Below are positions 1 to 11,331 of a stretch of 64,000 bases of DNA, in pieces. Source of the DNA: Strigamia acuminata (lineage: Eukaryota; Arthropoda; Chilopoda; Geophilomorpha; Linotaeniidae); contig CASHSZ010000025.1 of assembly GCA_949358305.1 (NCBI GenBank), positions 18,501-82,500 on the forward strand, read 5' to 3'. The notes below the pieces were generated by a model, which saw only the letters and a program-made list of their open reading frames with translations, ran no database searches and was not told where the DNA came from. Position numbers and translations under genes: made by a program. Numbering within the stretch: the first letter of the stretch is position 1; each line of letters begins with the position of its first letter.

Positions 1-1100
1 AGGCAAACACGCCGCTGAGAACGCCAAAAAATGCTCAAAAACACTCCAAAAGGCCTGAAAATCGCGCAACTTGAGGCAAAAAATTAATTTTTCATCTTTG
101 TTTCAACTTTTGTGACGTTTAAAATTGTGTTTTCAAGTTTTATGCCTCAAGTTGCATTGTCATCTGGCGTTTTGGGGCGTTTTGGGGCGTTCGCAGGCGT
201 TTGCACGCGTTTTTTGGCATTGTCACTCACTCAAGTGGCCATTTTTAGCCAATTTTCGAAGTAAAAATGGCCTTTTTTTATTAAAATGGCCATTTTCAGC
301 CATTTGTCATAGTAAAAATGGCCATTTTCAGCCATTTTTTATAGTAAAAGTGGCCATTTTTCATCCAAAATGGCCGTTTTTCATCCAAAATGACCATTTT
401 TATCATTGACACGCTATAAAAATGTAACGTTTCAATGGCGTTTTGACGAAACCGGTAAGTTTTGAAATTTCCCGTGTCCCGTTATTGTGACTCCTCGTCC
501 GGTTTCTCAGAACCGAAACCCTAATACAGGTGAATTAGTGACGCCTAATTTGTTTCAACAAATAAAGCAAACAACATCTCGCCTCACTTCCAGTCTTGAA
601 AATTAGTAAACGCCCCGGCGTTTATTCGAGGCAAGCCGTTGTTTTTACAGTAATTTCCTGGTTAGGGTTATTTTTTTTTTAACTCTTGAAGAAATAAGTT
701 TGTTTTTTTCTCGCCTGCACGCGCGAGCTCGCATGAGAATGCTAAAAAATAAGCAAAAACGTTCTAAAACGCCCCAAAACGCTTCAAAATGCTCCAAAAA
801 GCCTGAAAATCGTGCCACTCAAAGCAAAAAATTATGTTTGCATGTTTTTTGCCTCAAGTTGCACGGTTATCTGGCGTTTTGGTGCGTTCTTGGGGCGTTT
901 TGGTGCGTTCTTGGGGCGTTTTCGGGCGTTTTTTTGGCGTTGTCACTCACTCCCGCACTTTGCTGTCTTGTTTATTACAATTTGGTTTAGCTGTTGTATT
1001 TATTTTTATTTGTTTTATGGTTATTTAATGTGTTTTTGTAGCATTCAAAATGTTTTGTTGCCTAATTTCTCGTTTTGGCGCCAACTGTTTGTTTGACAAC
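1..1100. repeat. Degenerate repeat region, no gene
   Basis: Two related blocks (about 20-200 and 720-950) share runs of GCGTTTTGGGGCGTT and its complement plus a CCTGAAAATCG/CTCAAGTTGCA core. Between them, 235-405 is a minisatellite of AAAATGGCCATTTT-like units. Short ORFs here follow the repeat period and show no domain. No coding gene, RNA gene or clear promoter is visible. Confidence 0.6.
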
Positions 1101-2370
1101 GCCGTGTCAGAATTTAGGGATGATTCTGCTTTGGTTTCTAATTAAAAAAAAAATGTTGTTTTAATTTCAATTGTAACTGCTTATTATAACGTTATTATTA
1201 GTATTTTGTAAAGGTTCATTTTTTTTCCATGTTAATAAAAAATGAAGTAACTTTCGGTGAAAAAAAAAACAGTTAAATGCGGATCAAAATTAAACACACA
1301 CGAGAAGTTTAATAAACGTCCCGGCGTTTATTCGAGGCAATACGGTACATTTGTGAAACCCAACTTGGAACCCGAAAATAACGTGGGGCCGTCTGAACAC
1401 CTGGATTTGAATTTTCGTCTACGCGCGCGCCGACGCATGGGGAATGCGGGGTGGGGTTCCTTCCCAGTGTTCCGAACGAGTCAATTTCACCCCGAAAATA
1501 TCCCGAAATTGCTGATACATGCATTTCGAGCCAGAAATATTGATCTTCATGTAAAGTTTGATTGTTTAGCTTTTTTTTGAAATTTTACAAATTTTTCTCA
1601 TCTCCTGCCTTCCTCGCTCATTTAACACCAAAATGGCCTGCATTGAGGATTTTTCCCATAATCCTTTTCACACGTATGGAGCGCAAACAGTCGCAATAAA
1701 TGAAATCAGCGGAATTCGGCCTTGAGTTTGCGACGCCATCTTGAATACGAGTAACAGCACAGTATGGTGTCAATTATTCGAACTGATCGTAAGGCATGGG
1801 ACAAAAATTGATTAAAAACGAACAAACATGATTAAAAATCAACAAAAATCGACTGAAATCGGACAATAATCAATTCAGAATGACAAATAACGATTAAAAT
1901 TGGCAAAAATTGTCACAAATAGAGAAAAACCGATTAAAAATCAGCAAGAAACCAATAGAAATTGATAAAATCAAATAAAAATTAACAAATATCCATTTTG
2001 TTTGCTTTTAAACAAATTAAGAACTTTGAAAACACACGACAATTTTAAACAGTAAACACCGGGGTCAAATAAGCGCCGCTACTCGTTTAAACACCGGGGA
2101 GGTGTTAGTGAAGTGCCTCGAGTGGAGAAATTAATAAACGCTCGAGGCACCACGGTAGGCTTATTAAACACAAAATATGAAACGCTCGATCTTCAACAGG
2201 CGCACACGCCCGAGAACACCTCGGCATGCCTCAGCACTCTCCAAGAAACGAGAAAAACCAAGGCAAAAAAAAAAAAATACACCAAAATTAGGACTAAAAT
2301 CAAACACACATGGGGCCCGGAAGATTGATAACATCCCGGCATATATTCAAGGCAGTACGCCATGTTTTTT
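596..2370. repeat. Dispersed short repeat family around CGTTTATTCGAGGCAA
   Basis: A motif resembling TAATAAACGnCCCGGCGTTTA followed by TTCGAGGCAA recurs near 603-640, 1308-1345, 2128-2160 and 2318-2360, each time followed by a short stretch leading to a TACGG/ACGGT-like end. The intervening DNA is A/T-rich with runs such as AAAATCAACAAAAAT (1800-1990). I see no coding exon in the interval. The repeated block may be the end of a dispersed element, but no boundaries or target duplications were found. Confidence 0.4.
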
Positions 2371-2631
2371 CCACCATTTTGTAAGTTTATTTCAATATTC
2401 ATAAAGTTTATTGCTTTTTGTATCATTAGTAGTATTCCCTTGTGTGATGTGGTTTTATAAATATCACACACAACTGCTTCTGCTGTTTTCTTCACGTTTA
2501 TGCTTCGTGTATGCACGTGAAGCCCTCGCACATCTTTTGAGCACCTGTACACATTTGGACACGCTCAAGGTGCTACATCGCGCGCTCAAACGCACTAGAT
2601 CGCGCGCGCAAACGCGCTACATCACGCATAT

Positions 2632-3023
2632 TAGGGATAAGAACGGACCGGGATAGGGACTGGACTGGTAATGTTTGCCCTATGCGGATACGGGACGGGA
2701 CGGGATTACAGTTGCTAAATTCGTACTGCGAGGCGGAGACAATTTTCTAATTCCAGTTGTTATTTATCACTATTAAGCCTAATATTGAGCCTGATAATGC
2801 TAAAATAAAGTAAATAAACAACAACAACAAACTCATTATTAAAAGTAAATTACACTGTATGACCAAAATATTGTTGTTTCTTTACTTTATTTTAGCATTA
2901 TTAGGCCTAATATTAGGCTTAATACTGATTTATTTCAATTATGCAATCATACGCGCGTATTACGCTAACGTAATGGACCCGGGACGGGTCGGGACCCGAA
3001 AATTGGTCCCGTTCTCATCCCTA
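2632..3023. mobile_element. hAT-like MITE (non-autonomous DNA transposon)
   Basis: A 392-bp element with terminal inverted repeats: TAGGGATAAGAACGGACC on the left and the complement of TAGGGATGAGAACGGGACC on the right. It is flanked on both sides by the identical 8-bp sequence ACGCATAT (2624-2631 and 3024-3031). An 8-bp duplication with TAGGG-type ends is typical of hAT transposons. A second inner inverted repeat (about 2769-2815 against 2879-2927) makes most of the element a hairpin. It encodes no transposase, so it must have been mobilised in trans. The perfect duplication suggests a fairly recent insertion. Confidence 0.85.
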
Positions 3024-3031
3024 ACGCATAT

Positions 3032-3779
3032 ATATCGCAGACATATCGCGCCCACGACAAAGCACAAACCCATGGCAGTCACCAAAGAATATTTACGCCG
3101 CTTCCACGCACGTTTTATTTTCTCACAGGCCTCTACACATTTAACTTGCGCGCGCACTTGCTACGTGCTCGTGTGGTCACAATAAATACCTAATTTTCAT
3201 TAAAATAACGAATGAACGAAATCACTTCAACCACACTTGCTACGGTCGACGCATCGACGGCGATTCGCATGCGTTACCCCAAATACCGATCAAAAATCGC
3301 AGAAAACACTAATCCCGACCCAAAAACCGCCAAAATTACCCTCAACACACCCCAACAACCTTCCACCACTTAAATTACACCGGAAAAAAAACAATTTCAA
3401 ACCGAAAAATCAACAAAAAAGGCCAAAAAAATATTGCAAACAAAGAGAAAAGATCAATTATCGAGGCAAATCCCCACCACAAAACAACGCATCGCCGGTA
3501 AACACTTAAGCGTACAGTGCACAACACTACTGTTTATTTTCAATGATCCAATAAATAAAATTTGAAACAAAGTTGAGTGGAATTGTACGTTTCTTGTATA
3601 TTAAAGTTTTTATTTTGTTTGTTTACACTTAATTTTTTTTTTCCATCATAGAATGGCGACTCGATACTTTTGTAGCTCGAATTCACTTCGTAAACGTAAT
3701 CGGTGTTCATCACGCGTCAATGCGCTCGTGCAATAGTATAGGCGCGCATACGATTTGATGCGCGCAAAACTTGCAAAAC
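3032..3779. other. Non-coding interval
   Basis: Mixed A/T-rich sequence with purine/pyrimidine-biased stretches. Short ORFs exist (for example 3237-3509), but they are lysine/asparagine/proline-rich with no recognisable domain or splice context. I see no gene. Confidence 0.5.
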
Positions 3780-4262
3780 TTGCACGGAATTTGGGCAATT
3801 TTTGACAATTTTCAGCAGATTTTTGCCTGTATTTGACAAATTTCAGAAGATTTTTGCCTATATTTGACAAATTTCAGAAGATTTCCTCAATCCTCAAACA
3901 TTTGCTGAAATTTCTCATAAAATTTCTAAAATTAATTGAAATTTGTCTGAAATTTGTCTGCAATTTGTCAAATATTGTCAAAAATCCGTGGAAATTTGTC
4001 AAATACTGGCAAAAATCCATGTAAATTTGTCAAAAATTGCCATAATTCGGTGCAAATTGTGTTAGACATTGGAAAAATTTATTTTAACGCTTCCAACGCG
4101 CCAGTAAATCGCGCGTGCACACGCGTGGATTTTTCGTCATAGTTGGATGCGCGCAAACCTCACGTAACTTGCGCCAAAATTTGGCAATTTTTGACAAATT
4201 TCAGCAGATTTTTGCCAGTATTTGACAAATTTCCACTGATTTTTGACAATATTTGACCCAAC
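3780..4262. repeat. Repeat of the GACAAATTTC / CCAACGCGCCAGTAAATCG family
   Basis: Repeated phrases such as TTTGACAAATTTCAGAAGATTTTTGCC and their complement are followed by TCCAACGCGCCAGTAAATCGCGCG at about 4090-4115. The same phrases make up much of 49.8-54.1 kb. This is an outlying copy of that family on the other side of the retroelements. No coding capacity is seen. Confidence 0.65.
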
Positions 4263-4980
4263 AACTGCGCCACGTTCCAGGCGCCGGTTTAGGCATTTTA
4301 GACCCGTTTTAGACCGTTTTAGATGGCGAAAACGTTCTCTCCATCATTTTCTACCCCTGGGTGAGGTTTTCAGCGTTCATGATTGATGAAAAAGCTGTTT
4401 TCTAACTAGCTGTCCCATTGCTAGTTTTGGCGTCAGGTTTTAGCAACCTTCCGATCCGACTCTGTCGTCTGCACGACCTCCAAGACCGTTTTAGGGTTAA
4501 TTTGAGTCAAATAATTCATTCTGGGATTGTTTTGGGTTTTTTACAAGTGTGTTTTTGTAGTTTTTATTGGTTTCAAACATTGTCAATTCTTTATACAAGT
4601 GTAACTTTCATTTCTCTGTATTTTGAGAACTTTGCATTGCAGCAAAGTTCATTTCTTGCCCCTTAATTATTGTGTAATTGTTGGTTTTCAAGCCCGTTTT
4701 TTAACAATAACTTTATTTGAAGTGCCTATTGTTTCAGGCACGTGCTTCCACGTGCCTTTTATTGTTGAGCAATTTCTTGGGCAGTTGCGCTCCTGTTGCT
4801 AGCATTACCGCGCGTTCTCCGCGCGCGTACTCGCGCGTTTCGCATCACACACATTCGGGTTCAATGGCCTATCGCGGCGGCACATTGTGTGGCATAGCGC
4901 GGCACGTTGCAATTACGTGACGTGGCACGTTGCTGTTACGTGACGCAATAGCCAGTATTTAAGCAGGGGATTCCATCATC
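4263..4980. other. Non-coding interval
   Basis: No domain-bearing ORF is visible. The end (4795-4935) has short CG-rich repeats (CGCGCG, GCACGTTGC, TACGTGACG) before the palindromic block starts at 4981. Confidence 0.45.
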
Positions 4981-5086
4981 GTTTACACAAATGCGCATTG
5001 CAACGTGGAGGCGCATTCGAGTCCTTTTCCCAAGCGTTGAAAAAGGACAAAACTCGTATTCGATTCGAAAGCGAATCGAATACGAT

Positions 5087-5370
5087 TTTTGTCCTTTTTC
5101 AACGCAAAATTGTATTCGATTCGCTTTCGAATCGAATACGAGTTTTGCCCTTCTTCAACGCGAAATCGTATTCGACTCGTTTTCGAGTCGAATGCGAATT
5201 TTGCCCTTCTTCAACGCGAAATCGTATTCGACTCGCTTTCGAATCGAATACGAGTTTTGCCCTTCTTCAACGCGAAATCGTATTCGACTCGTTTTCGAGT
5301 CGAGTACGAATTTTGCCCTTCTTCAACGCGAAATCGTATTCGATTCGCTTTCGAATCGTATACGAGATGG
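5087..5370 (+). repeat. 56-bp tandem repeat, left arm
   Basis: The phrase TTTTGCCCTTCTTCAACGCG recurs at 56-bp spacing (starts at 5143, 5199, 5255). Each unit also contains a perfect palindrome of the TATTCGACTCG...CGAGTCGAATA type. Units alternate between ATTCGATTCG and ATTCGACTCG arms, so the palindromes stay self-complementary while varying in sequence. Confidence 0.85.
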
Positions 5371-6045
5371 TCGATTTTTGTTTCCCGGACTTTGATTCGT
5401 ATTCGAGTTGTTACGAGTTCGTATTTTGATCGTATTCGTATTCGAATCGAATTCGAATCGTATTCGAATCGAATACGAATCGAATTCGAGTCGTATTCGA
5501 GATGGTCGATGATTTCCACTCGCTCGTATACGCGTTGTATACGAGCTCGTATTTTGATCGTAATCGTAAACGAATCGTTTACAAGTCGTATACAAGTTGT
5601 ATACGACGTGTATACACCTCGTATACGAACGAAGTTTGTGAAAACACAATTTCCAAATAAGACGTATGTGACTACTATGTGTTTTCATGTCGTAGTAAGT
5701 ATCCGGTGGATTTTCCAAACTTCGTTCGTATACGAGGTGTATACACGTCGTATACAACTTGTATACGACTTGTAAACGATTCGTTTACGATTACGATCAA
5801 AATACGAGCTCGTATACAACGCGTATACGAGCAAGTGGAAATCATCGACCATCTCGAATGCGACTCGAATACGATTCGAATACATCTCGAATACATCTCG
5901 AATACGAGTCGTACGAGTCAAAGTCCGGGAACGGGTCATCGACTATCTCGTATTCGAGTTGTTACGAGTTCGTATTTTGATCGTATTCGTATTCGAATCG
6001 AATTCGAATCGTATTCGAATCGAATACGAATCGAATTCGAGTCGT

Positions 6046-8158
6046 ATTCGAGATGGTCGATGATTTCCACTCGCTCGTATACGCGTTGTATACGAGCTCG
6101 TATTTTGATCGTAATCGTAAACGAATCGTTTACAAGTCGTATACAAGTCGTATACGACGTGTATACACCTCGTATACGAACGAAGTTTGGAAAATCCACC
6201 GGACACTTACTACGACATGAAAACACATAGTAGTCACATACGTCTTATTTGGAAATTGTGTTTTCACAAACTTCGTTCGTATACGAGGTGTATACACGTC
6301 GTATACGACTTGTATACGACTTGTAAACGATTCGTTTACGATTACGATCAAAATACGAGCTCGTATACAACGCGTATACGAGCGAGTGGAAATCATCGAC
6401 CATCTCGAATACGACTCGAATTCGATTAGTATTCGATTCGAATACGATTCGAATTCGATTCGAATACGAATACGATCAAAATACGAACTCGTAACAACTC
6501 GAATACGAGATAGTCGATGACCCGTTCCCGGACTTTGACTCGTACGACTCGTATTCGAGATGTATTCGAGATGTATTCGAATCGTATTCGAGTCGCATTC
6601 GAGATGGTCGATGATTTCCACTCGCTCGTATACGCGTTGTATACGAGCTCGTATTTTGATCGTAATCGTAAACGAATCGTTTACAAGTCGTATACAAGTC
6701 GTATACGACGTGTATACACCTCGTATACGAACGAAGTTTGGAAAATCCACCGGACACTTACTACGACATGAAAACACATAGTAGTCACATACGTCTTATT
6801 TGGAAATTGTGTTTTCACAAACTTCGTTCGTATACGAGGTGTATACACGTCGTATACGACTTGTATACGACTTGTAAACGATTCGTTTACGATTACGATC
6901 AAAATACGAGCTCGTATACAACGCGTATACGAGCGAGTGGAAATCATCGACCATCTCGAATACGACTCGAATTCGATTAGTATTCGATTCGAATACGATT
7001 CGAATTCGATTCGAATACGAATACGATCAAAATACGAACTCGTAACAACTCGAATACGAGATAGTCGATGACCCGTTCCCGGACTTTGACTCGTACGACT
7101 CGTATTCGAGATGTATTCGAGATGTATTCGAATCGTATTCGAGTCGCATTCGAGATGGTCGATGATTTCCACTCGCTCGTATACGCGTTGTATACGAGCT
7201 CGTATTTTGATCGTAATCGTAAACGAATCGTTTACAAGTCGTATACAAGTCGTATACGACGTGTATACACCTCGTATACGAACGAAGTTTGGAAAATCCA
7301 CCGGACACTTACTACGACATGAAAACACATAGTAGTCACATACGTCTTATTTGGAAATTGTGTTTTCACAAACTTCGTTCGTATACGAGGTGTATACACG
7401 TCGTATACGACTTGTATACGACTTGTAAACGATTCGTTTACGATTACGATCAAAATACGAGCTCGTATACAACGCGTATACGAGCGAGTGGAAATCATCG
7501 ACCATCTCGAATACGACTCGAATTCGATTAGTATTCGATTCGAATACGATTCGAATTCGATTCGAATACGAATACGATCAAAATACGAACTCGTAACAAC
7601 TCGAATACGAGATAGTCGATGACCCGTTCCCGGACTTTGACTCGTACGACTCGTATTCGAGATGTATTCGAGATGTATTCGAATCGTATTCGAGTCGCAT
7701 TCGAGATGGTCGATGATTTCCACTCGCTCGTATACGCGTTGTATACGAGCTCGTATTTTGATCGTAATCGTAAACGAATCGTTTACAAGTCGTATACAAG
7801 TCGTATACGACGTGTATACACCTCGTATACGAACGAAGTTTGGAAAATCCACCGGACACTTACTACGACATGAAAACACATAGTAGTCACATACGTCTTA
7901 TTTGGAAATTGTGTTTTCACAAACTTCGTTCGTATACGAGGTGTATACACGTCGTATACGACTTGTATACGACTTGTAAACGATTCGTTTACGATTACGA
8001 TCAAAATACGAGCTCGTATACAACGCGTATACGAGCGAGTGGAAATCATCGACCATCTCGAATACGACTCGAATTCGATTCGTATTCGATTCGAATACGA
8101 TTCGAATTCGATTCGAATACGAATACGATCAAAATACGAACTCGTAACAACTCGAATA
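6046..8158. repeat. 551-bp tandem repeat array
   Basis: Near-identical units repeat every 551 bp. The landmark GAAGTTTGGAAAATCCACCG lies at about 6182, 6733, 7284 and 7835, giving roughly 3.8 periods. An inverted copy of the landmark region lies just upstream (5638-5726), so the array begins with an inversion. Each unit itself holds inverted halves rich in GTATAC and TTCGAA palindromes. The units differ by only a few bases, which points to recent amplification or gene conversion. Confidence 0.9.
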
Positions 8159-8184
8159 CAAATCAAAGTCCGGGAAACAAAAAT

Positions 8185-8865
8185 CGACCATCTCGTATAC
8201 GATTCGAAAGCGAATCGAATACGATTTCGCGTTGAAGAAGGGCAAAATTCGCATTCGACTCGAAAACGAGTCGAATACGAATTCGCATTCGACTCGAAAA
8301 CGAGTCGAATACGATTTCGCGTTGAAGAAGGGCAAAATTCGCATTCGACTCGAAAACGAGTCGAATACGATTTCGCGTTGAAGAAGGGCAAAACTCGCAT
8401 TCGACTCGAAAACGAGTCGAATACGATTTCGCGTTGAGAAAGGGCAAAATTCGCATTCGACTCGAAAACGAGTCGAATACGATTTCGCGTTGAAGAAGGG
8501 CAAAACTCGCATTCGACTCGAAAACGAGTCGAATACGATTTCGCATTCGACTCGAAAACGAGTCGAATACGATTTCGCGTCGAAGAAGGGCAAAATTCGC
8601 ATTCGACTCGAAAACGAGTCGAATACGATTTCGCGTTGAAGAAGGGCAAAACTCGCATTCGACTCGAAAACGAGTCGAATACGATTTCGCGTTGAGAAAG
8701 GGCAAAATTCGCATTCGACTCGAAAACGAGTCGAATACGATTTCGCGTTGAAGAAGGGCAAAACTCGCATTCGACTCGAAAACGAGTCGAATACGATTTC
8801 GCGTCAAAGAAGGGCAAAATTTGCATTCGACTCGAAAACGAGTCGAATACGAGATCATTTTTTGA
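8185..8865 (-). repeat. 56-bp tandem repeat, right arm (inverted)
   Basis: Reverse-complement version of the left array: units of CGCGTTGAAGAAGGGCAAAA followed by an ATTCGACTCGAAAACGAGTCGAAT palindrome. There are about eleven palindromes. Two lack the spacer phrase (about 8278-8300 and 8545-8565), so the palindromes there lie back to back. Confidence 0.85.
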
Positions 8866-8960
8866 TCTGGGTCGTGAATGCGTCCGTATGTCACGCGAAC
8901 GCGTGTTGGAGTCGATTCCGAGTTCGTATTCCATCTTGAACGCGCATTGGAGACGTAAAC

Positions 8961-9216
8961 CAGTTTATTTTACCCACTCTCGCTCGATCCCGCTTCATCG
9001 CTCCTTGTCGCTCCTGTGAAAAAAAATACATGAGAATGTGCAGAAATGAACCTTCCAATACTCACATGAAAATTGACAACCTTGACACAAAACAGTCTAT
9101 TGACACTCCCAACACCACCCCGGACGTTTTCCGGAAGAGTTTGGTCCACCCGGAATCCCCAGAATAGTCGCCCCCGAAATGCGGATTTCACGGAAGCCAA
9201 TCCGCGAAAAGGATAT
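8961..9216. other. Non-coding junction sequence
   Basis: Between the palindromic block and the truncated LTR. It contains an ACTCTTCCGGAAAACGTCCGG-like segment (complement of about 9125-9145) that reappears near 49735, beyond the other truncated LTR. No gene is seen. Confidence 0.5.
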
Positions 9217-10675
9217 ATACTATGCCTACAAGTGGCTAAAATGACGAGAAGTTAAACTATACAGTTGTTTGGCAAAAGCCCTGAAATAATATCATTTGAA
9301 GGCTTCAGTCATGCAATAAGAATTTGTAACGGTCTTATTGCTGTGACGTAAAAGATGTCATCTATGAATGGCTTTGGCTTCTAAATGGTCCGGGGTTTGG
9401 TTCTAAAAGGCGTGTAAATGGTTAGGCTGGGTGGGTTATATCCGAGAGGTGCGGTTGACTTTTCTGTATCGTCACACACATCGCATCGCAGATAATTGTT
9501 GTAATCAATAATTACCGCGAGATGTAACAATGTGAGAATAAATATTCATATTAATTCTATGGAATTAATCATGATATTTTAGAGTCACAAACTTAACTAA
9601 AACTATGAAAATAAGTAAAATATATTAAAATAGCGCCGAGCTATTTTTTGCCCCGAGTGCAATCAACATCTAAGTTAGACTTAAATGTTCCGTCAAACCA
9701 ATAACGAATTGAATCGAAATATCTCGCAGGAAAGGTTATCCATCGCCGGGAAATTACTCCACTCGGTCCTGGCTGGCGGGAGAGTAACCGGGAAATTACT
9801 CCGCGTCGATTACTCTGATAATGCGTCTGTGAAATATAAATACTCCACTCTAGATTCTACATTACCAATGCGTCTGTGAATTTTACTCCACTCTAGATTC
9901 TGCACTCTACAACGGAATGTTGGCATGAAGCTGGAGGGAGTGCGTCTGTGGGTTGTACCCCACTCTAGATACTACACTTAAATGTGTCTGTGAATTACTC
10001 ACTCTAGTTACAACATTTCTACAACGGAATGTTGGCATGAAGAGGCGGGCAGTGTGTCTGTGAGTCTTCTACCCACTCTAGATACTTACACTAAATACAA
10101 AGTATTTCTACAACGGATTGTCGGAACGCAGAGAAGTATAATATGTGCTCAAGTAATATCAGTATCAAACAAAAACAGAACAAGAGCGAGCTATATCCGT
10201 TTTGCAGGGGGATATATACTCGGTGAGGAGAATAGCTGTTCAGTGATCCAATGGGATCACTGGGCAGTCAAATCCATCCAATCCTAGGTCATAGGAAGTG
10301 GATACTCAGGACATAGTCTTCTACTAGGTCCAAAACAGGAACTGGATACGCAGGACACATTTTGGATTAAGTCCCTTTGACTATAATCCAAAAGGAGTCC
10401 AACTCACAGTGGGTGATGGGGGGTGACTTCACCAGGTGTAGAGTTTGCACATAATTCAATAGAATTATGTGACAAATAAATCAACTAGCATTTGAACATC
10501 CAAAAGTATTTAAAAGTGTCTAAAGTTGCAGTGGAATAAAATATAAATAGTAATTTATATTTTATTCACTCAAAAATTGTCGAAATTTGAATTTACCGCT
10601 AAAACGCATCAGCGCCATCTATTGGTGAAGTAATCGTCCTATACTAACAAAGTGCATGACAGTGTAACCGTCACA
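9217..10675 (-). repeat. 3' LTR of copy A (truncated)
   Basis: Matches the 1590-bp LTR from its U3 start (TGTGACGG..., minus strand at 10675) to 9217. About 131 bp of the far end is missing. The variants GAGTTTGCAC and TTTGAACATCC match the LTR at 23431-25020. Identical 64- and 77-codon ORFs occur in every LTR copy and are not considered genes. Confidence 0.9.
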
Positions 10676-10689
10676 AGTCCCCCTTAAAT
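10676..10689 (-). promoter_or_regulatory. Polypurine tract of copy A
   Basis: On the minus strand, ATTTAAGGGGGACT directly precedes the TGTGACGG start of the 3' LTR, the expected position of the plus-strand primer. An inverted repeat (ATGTTAATAC...GTATTAACAT) lies just upstream of it, as in copy B. Confidence 0.85.
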
Positions 10690-11331
10690 ATATGTTAATA
10701 CCTGTATTAACATACTATTTATTCCGAATATCTTGAGGATCAAGACCACACTGTCATCTAGGGGACTCGAGCTGTAATCCTTGGTAAGCAAAAACCTTTA
10801 TTTTATATCTTAATAGTATAAATAAAGAGTATTTCTTAATCAAATGCTTCAAAAAATATTTATTAAGGTTATAAAACTTTCAATTATCAATAATAACTTC
10901 CATCTCTCTTTACAGGTGGACTTTCAACTGCATCAAGAAAAGGCGATAACTTAAACTAACATCAAACTCTTGTACCAAACAAATGATTAATAAAATTTAA
11001 CAATTATTTTCACAAAACTTAACTTCTCACTGGAAATATAATGATTTGCAAAATAACACTTTACACGTTAAAATTCAAGTATTAAAATTAGTATTCATTT
11101 AAACAAACTCACATTGACTCGTAATCAAATTTTAACAAAATTGTTAATTTAAATATTAAAGATCTTTGAATTATTCACAAAAACGGCATAAAATACACCT
11201 GAACCTGACTAAATCTTTGTTTCAACTCGGGTCAAGAAATGGAGATGGAGAAAATGGACTCGTTACTTCTGGTCTTGCCTTAAAAGGGAAGATATCGGGA
11301 AAGTAACGGATCCCGACATCGTTGACGCTTT
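10690..11331 (-). other. 3' untranslated region of copy A
   Basis: A/T-rich sequence between the third ORF and the polypurine tract. It is matched almost base for base by 47612-48259 of copy B. No ORF of note. Confidence 0.7.

Larger units (their letters stand above)
4981..8960. mobile_element. Giant foldback-like palindromic repeat block
   Basis: About 4 kb built almost entirely from short palindromes of the CGTATTCGAATCG / CGTATACGAGCTCG type. The outer parts are inverted relative to each other: the 56-bp array at 5087-5370 reappears reverse-complemented at 8185-8865. The extreme ends also look inverted: GTTTACACAAATGCGCATTG at 4981 against the complement of the sequence ending GTAAAC at 8960 (imperfect). 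This resembles Foldback/Galileo-type transposons with long, internally repetitive inverted ends, or a complex satellite. No transposase or clear target duplication was found. Long ORFs on both strands (up to 383 codons) are by-products of stop-poor repeats. Confidence 0.5.

Noticed and set aside
5087..5370. CRISPR-like regular repeats
   Set aside because: The 56-bp units are contiguous palindromic repeats without unique spacers, in a eukaryotic genome with no cas genes.
4991..8934. Long ORFs on both strands (up to 383 codons) rich in Arg, Ser, Phe, Ile, Glu
   Set aside because: They are the same palindromic repeats read in different frames and strands; stop-poor composition explains their length. 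No start context, splice pattern or domain.
9685..10287. 64- and 77-codon ORFs repeated at five places
   Set aside because: They lie inside the LTR and are identical only because the LTRs are nearly identical; no domain or coding signature.
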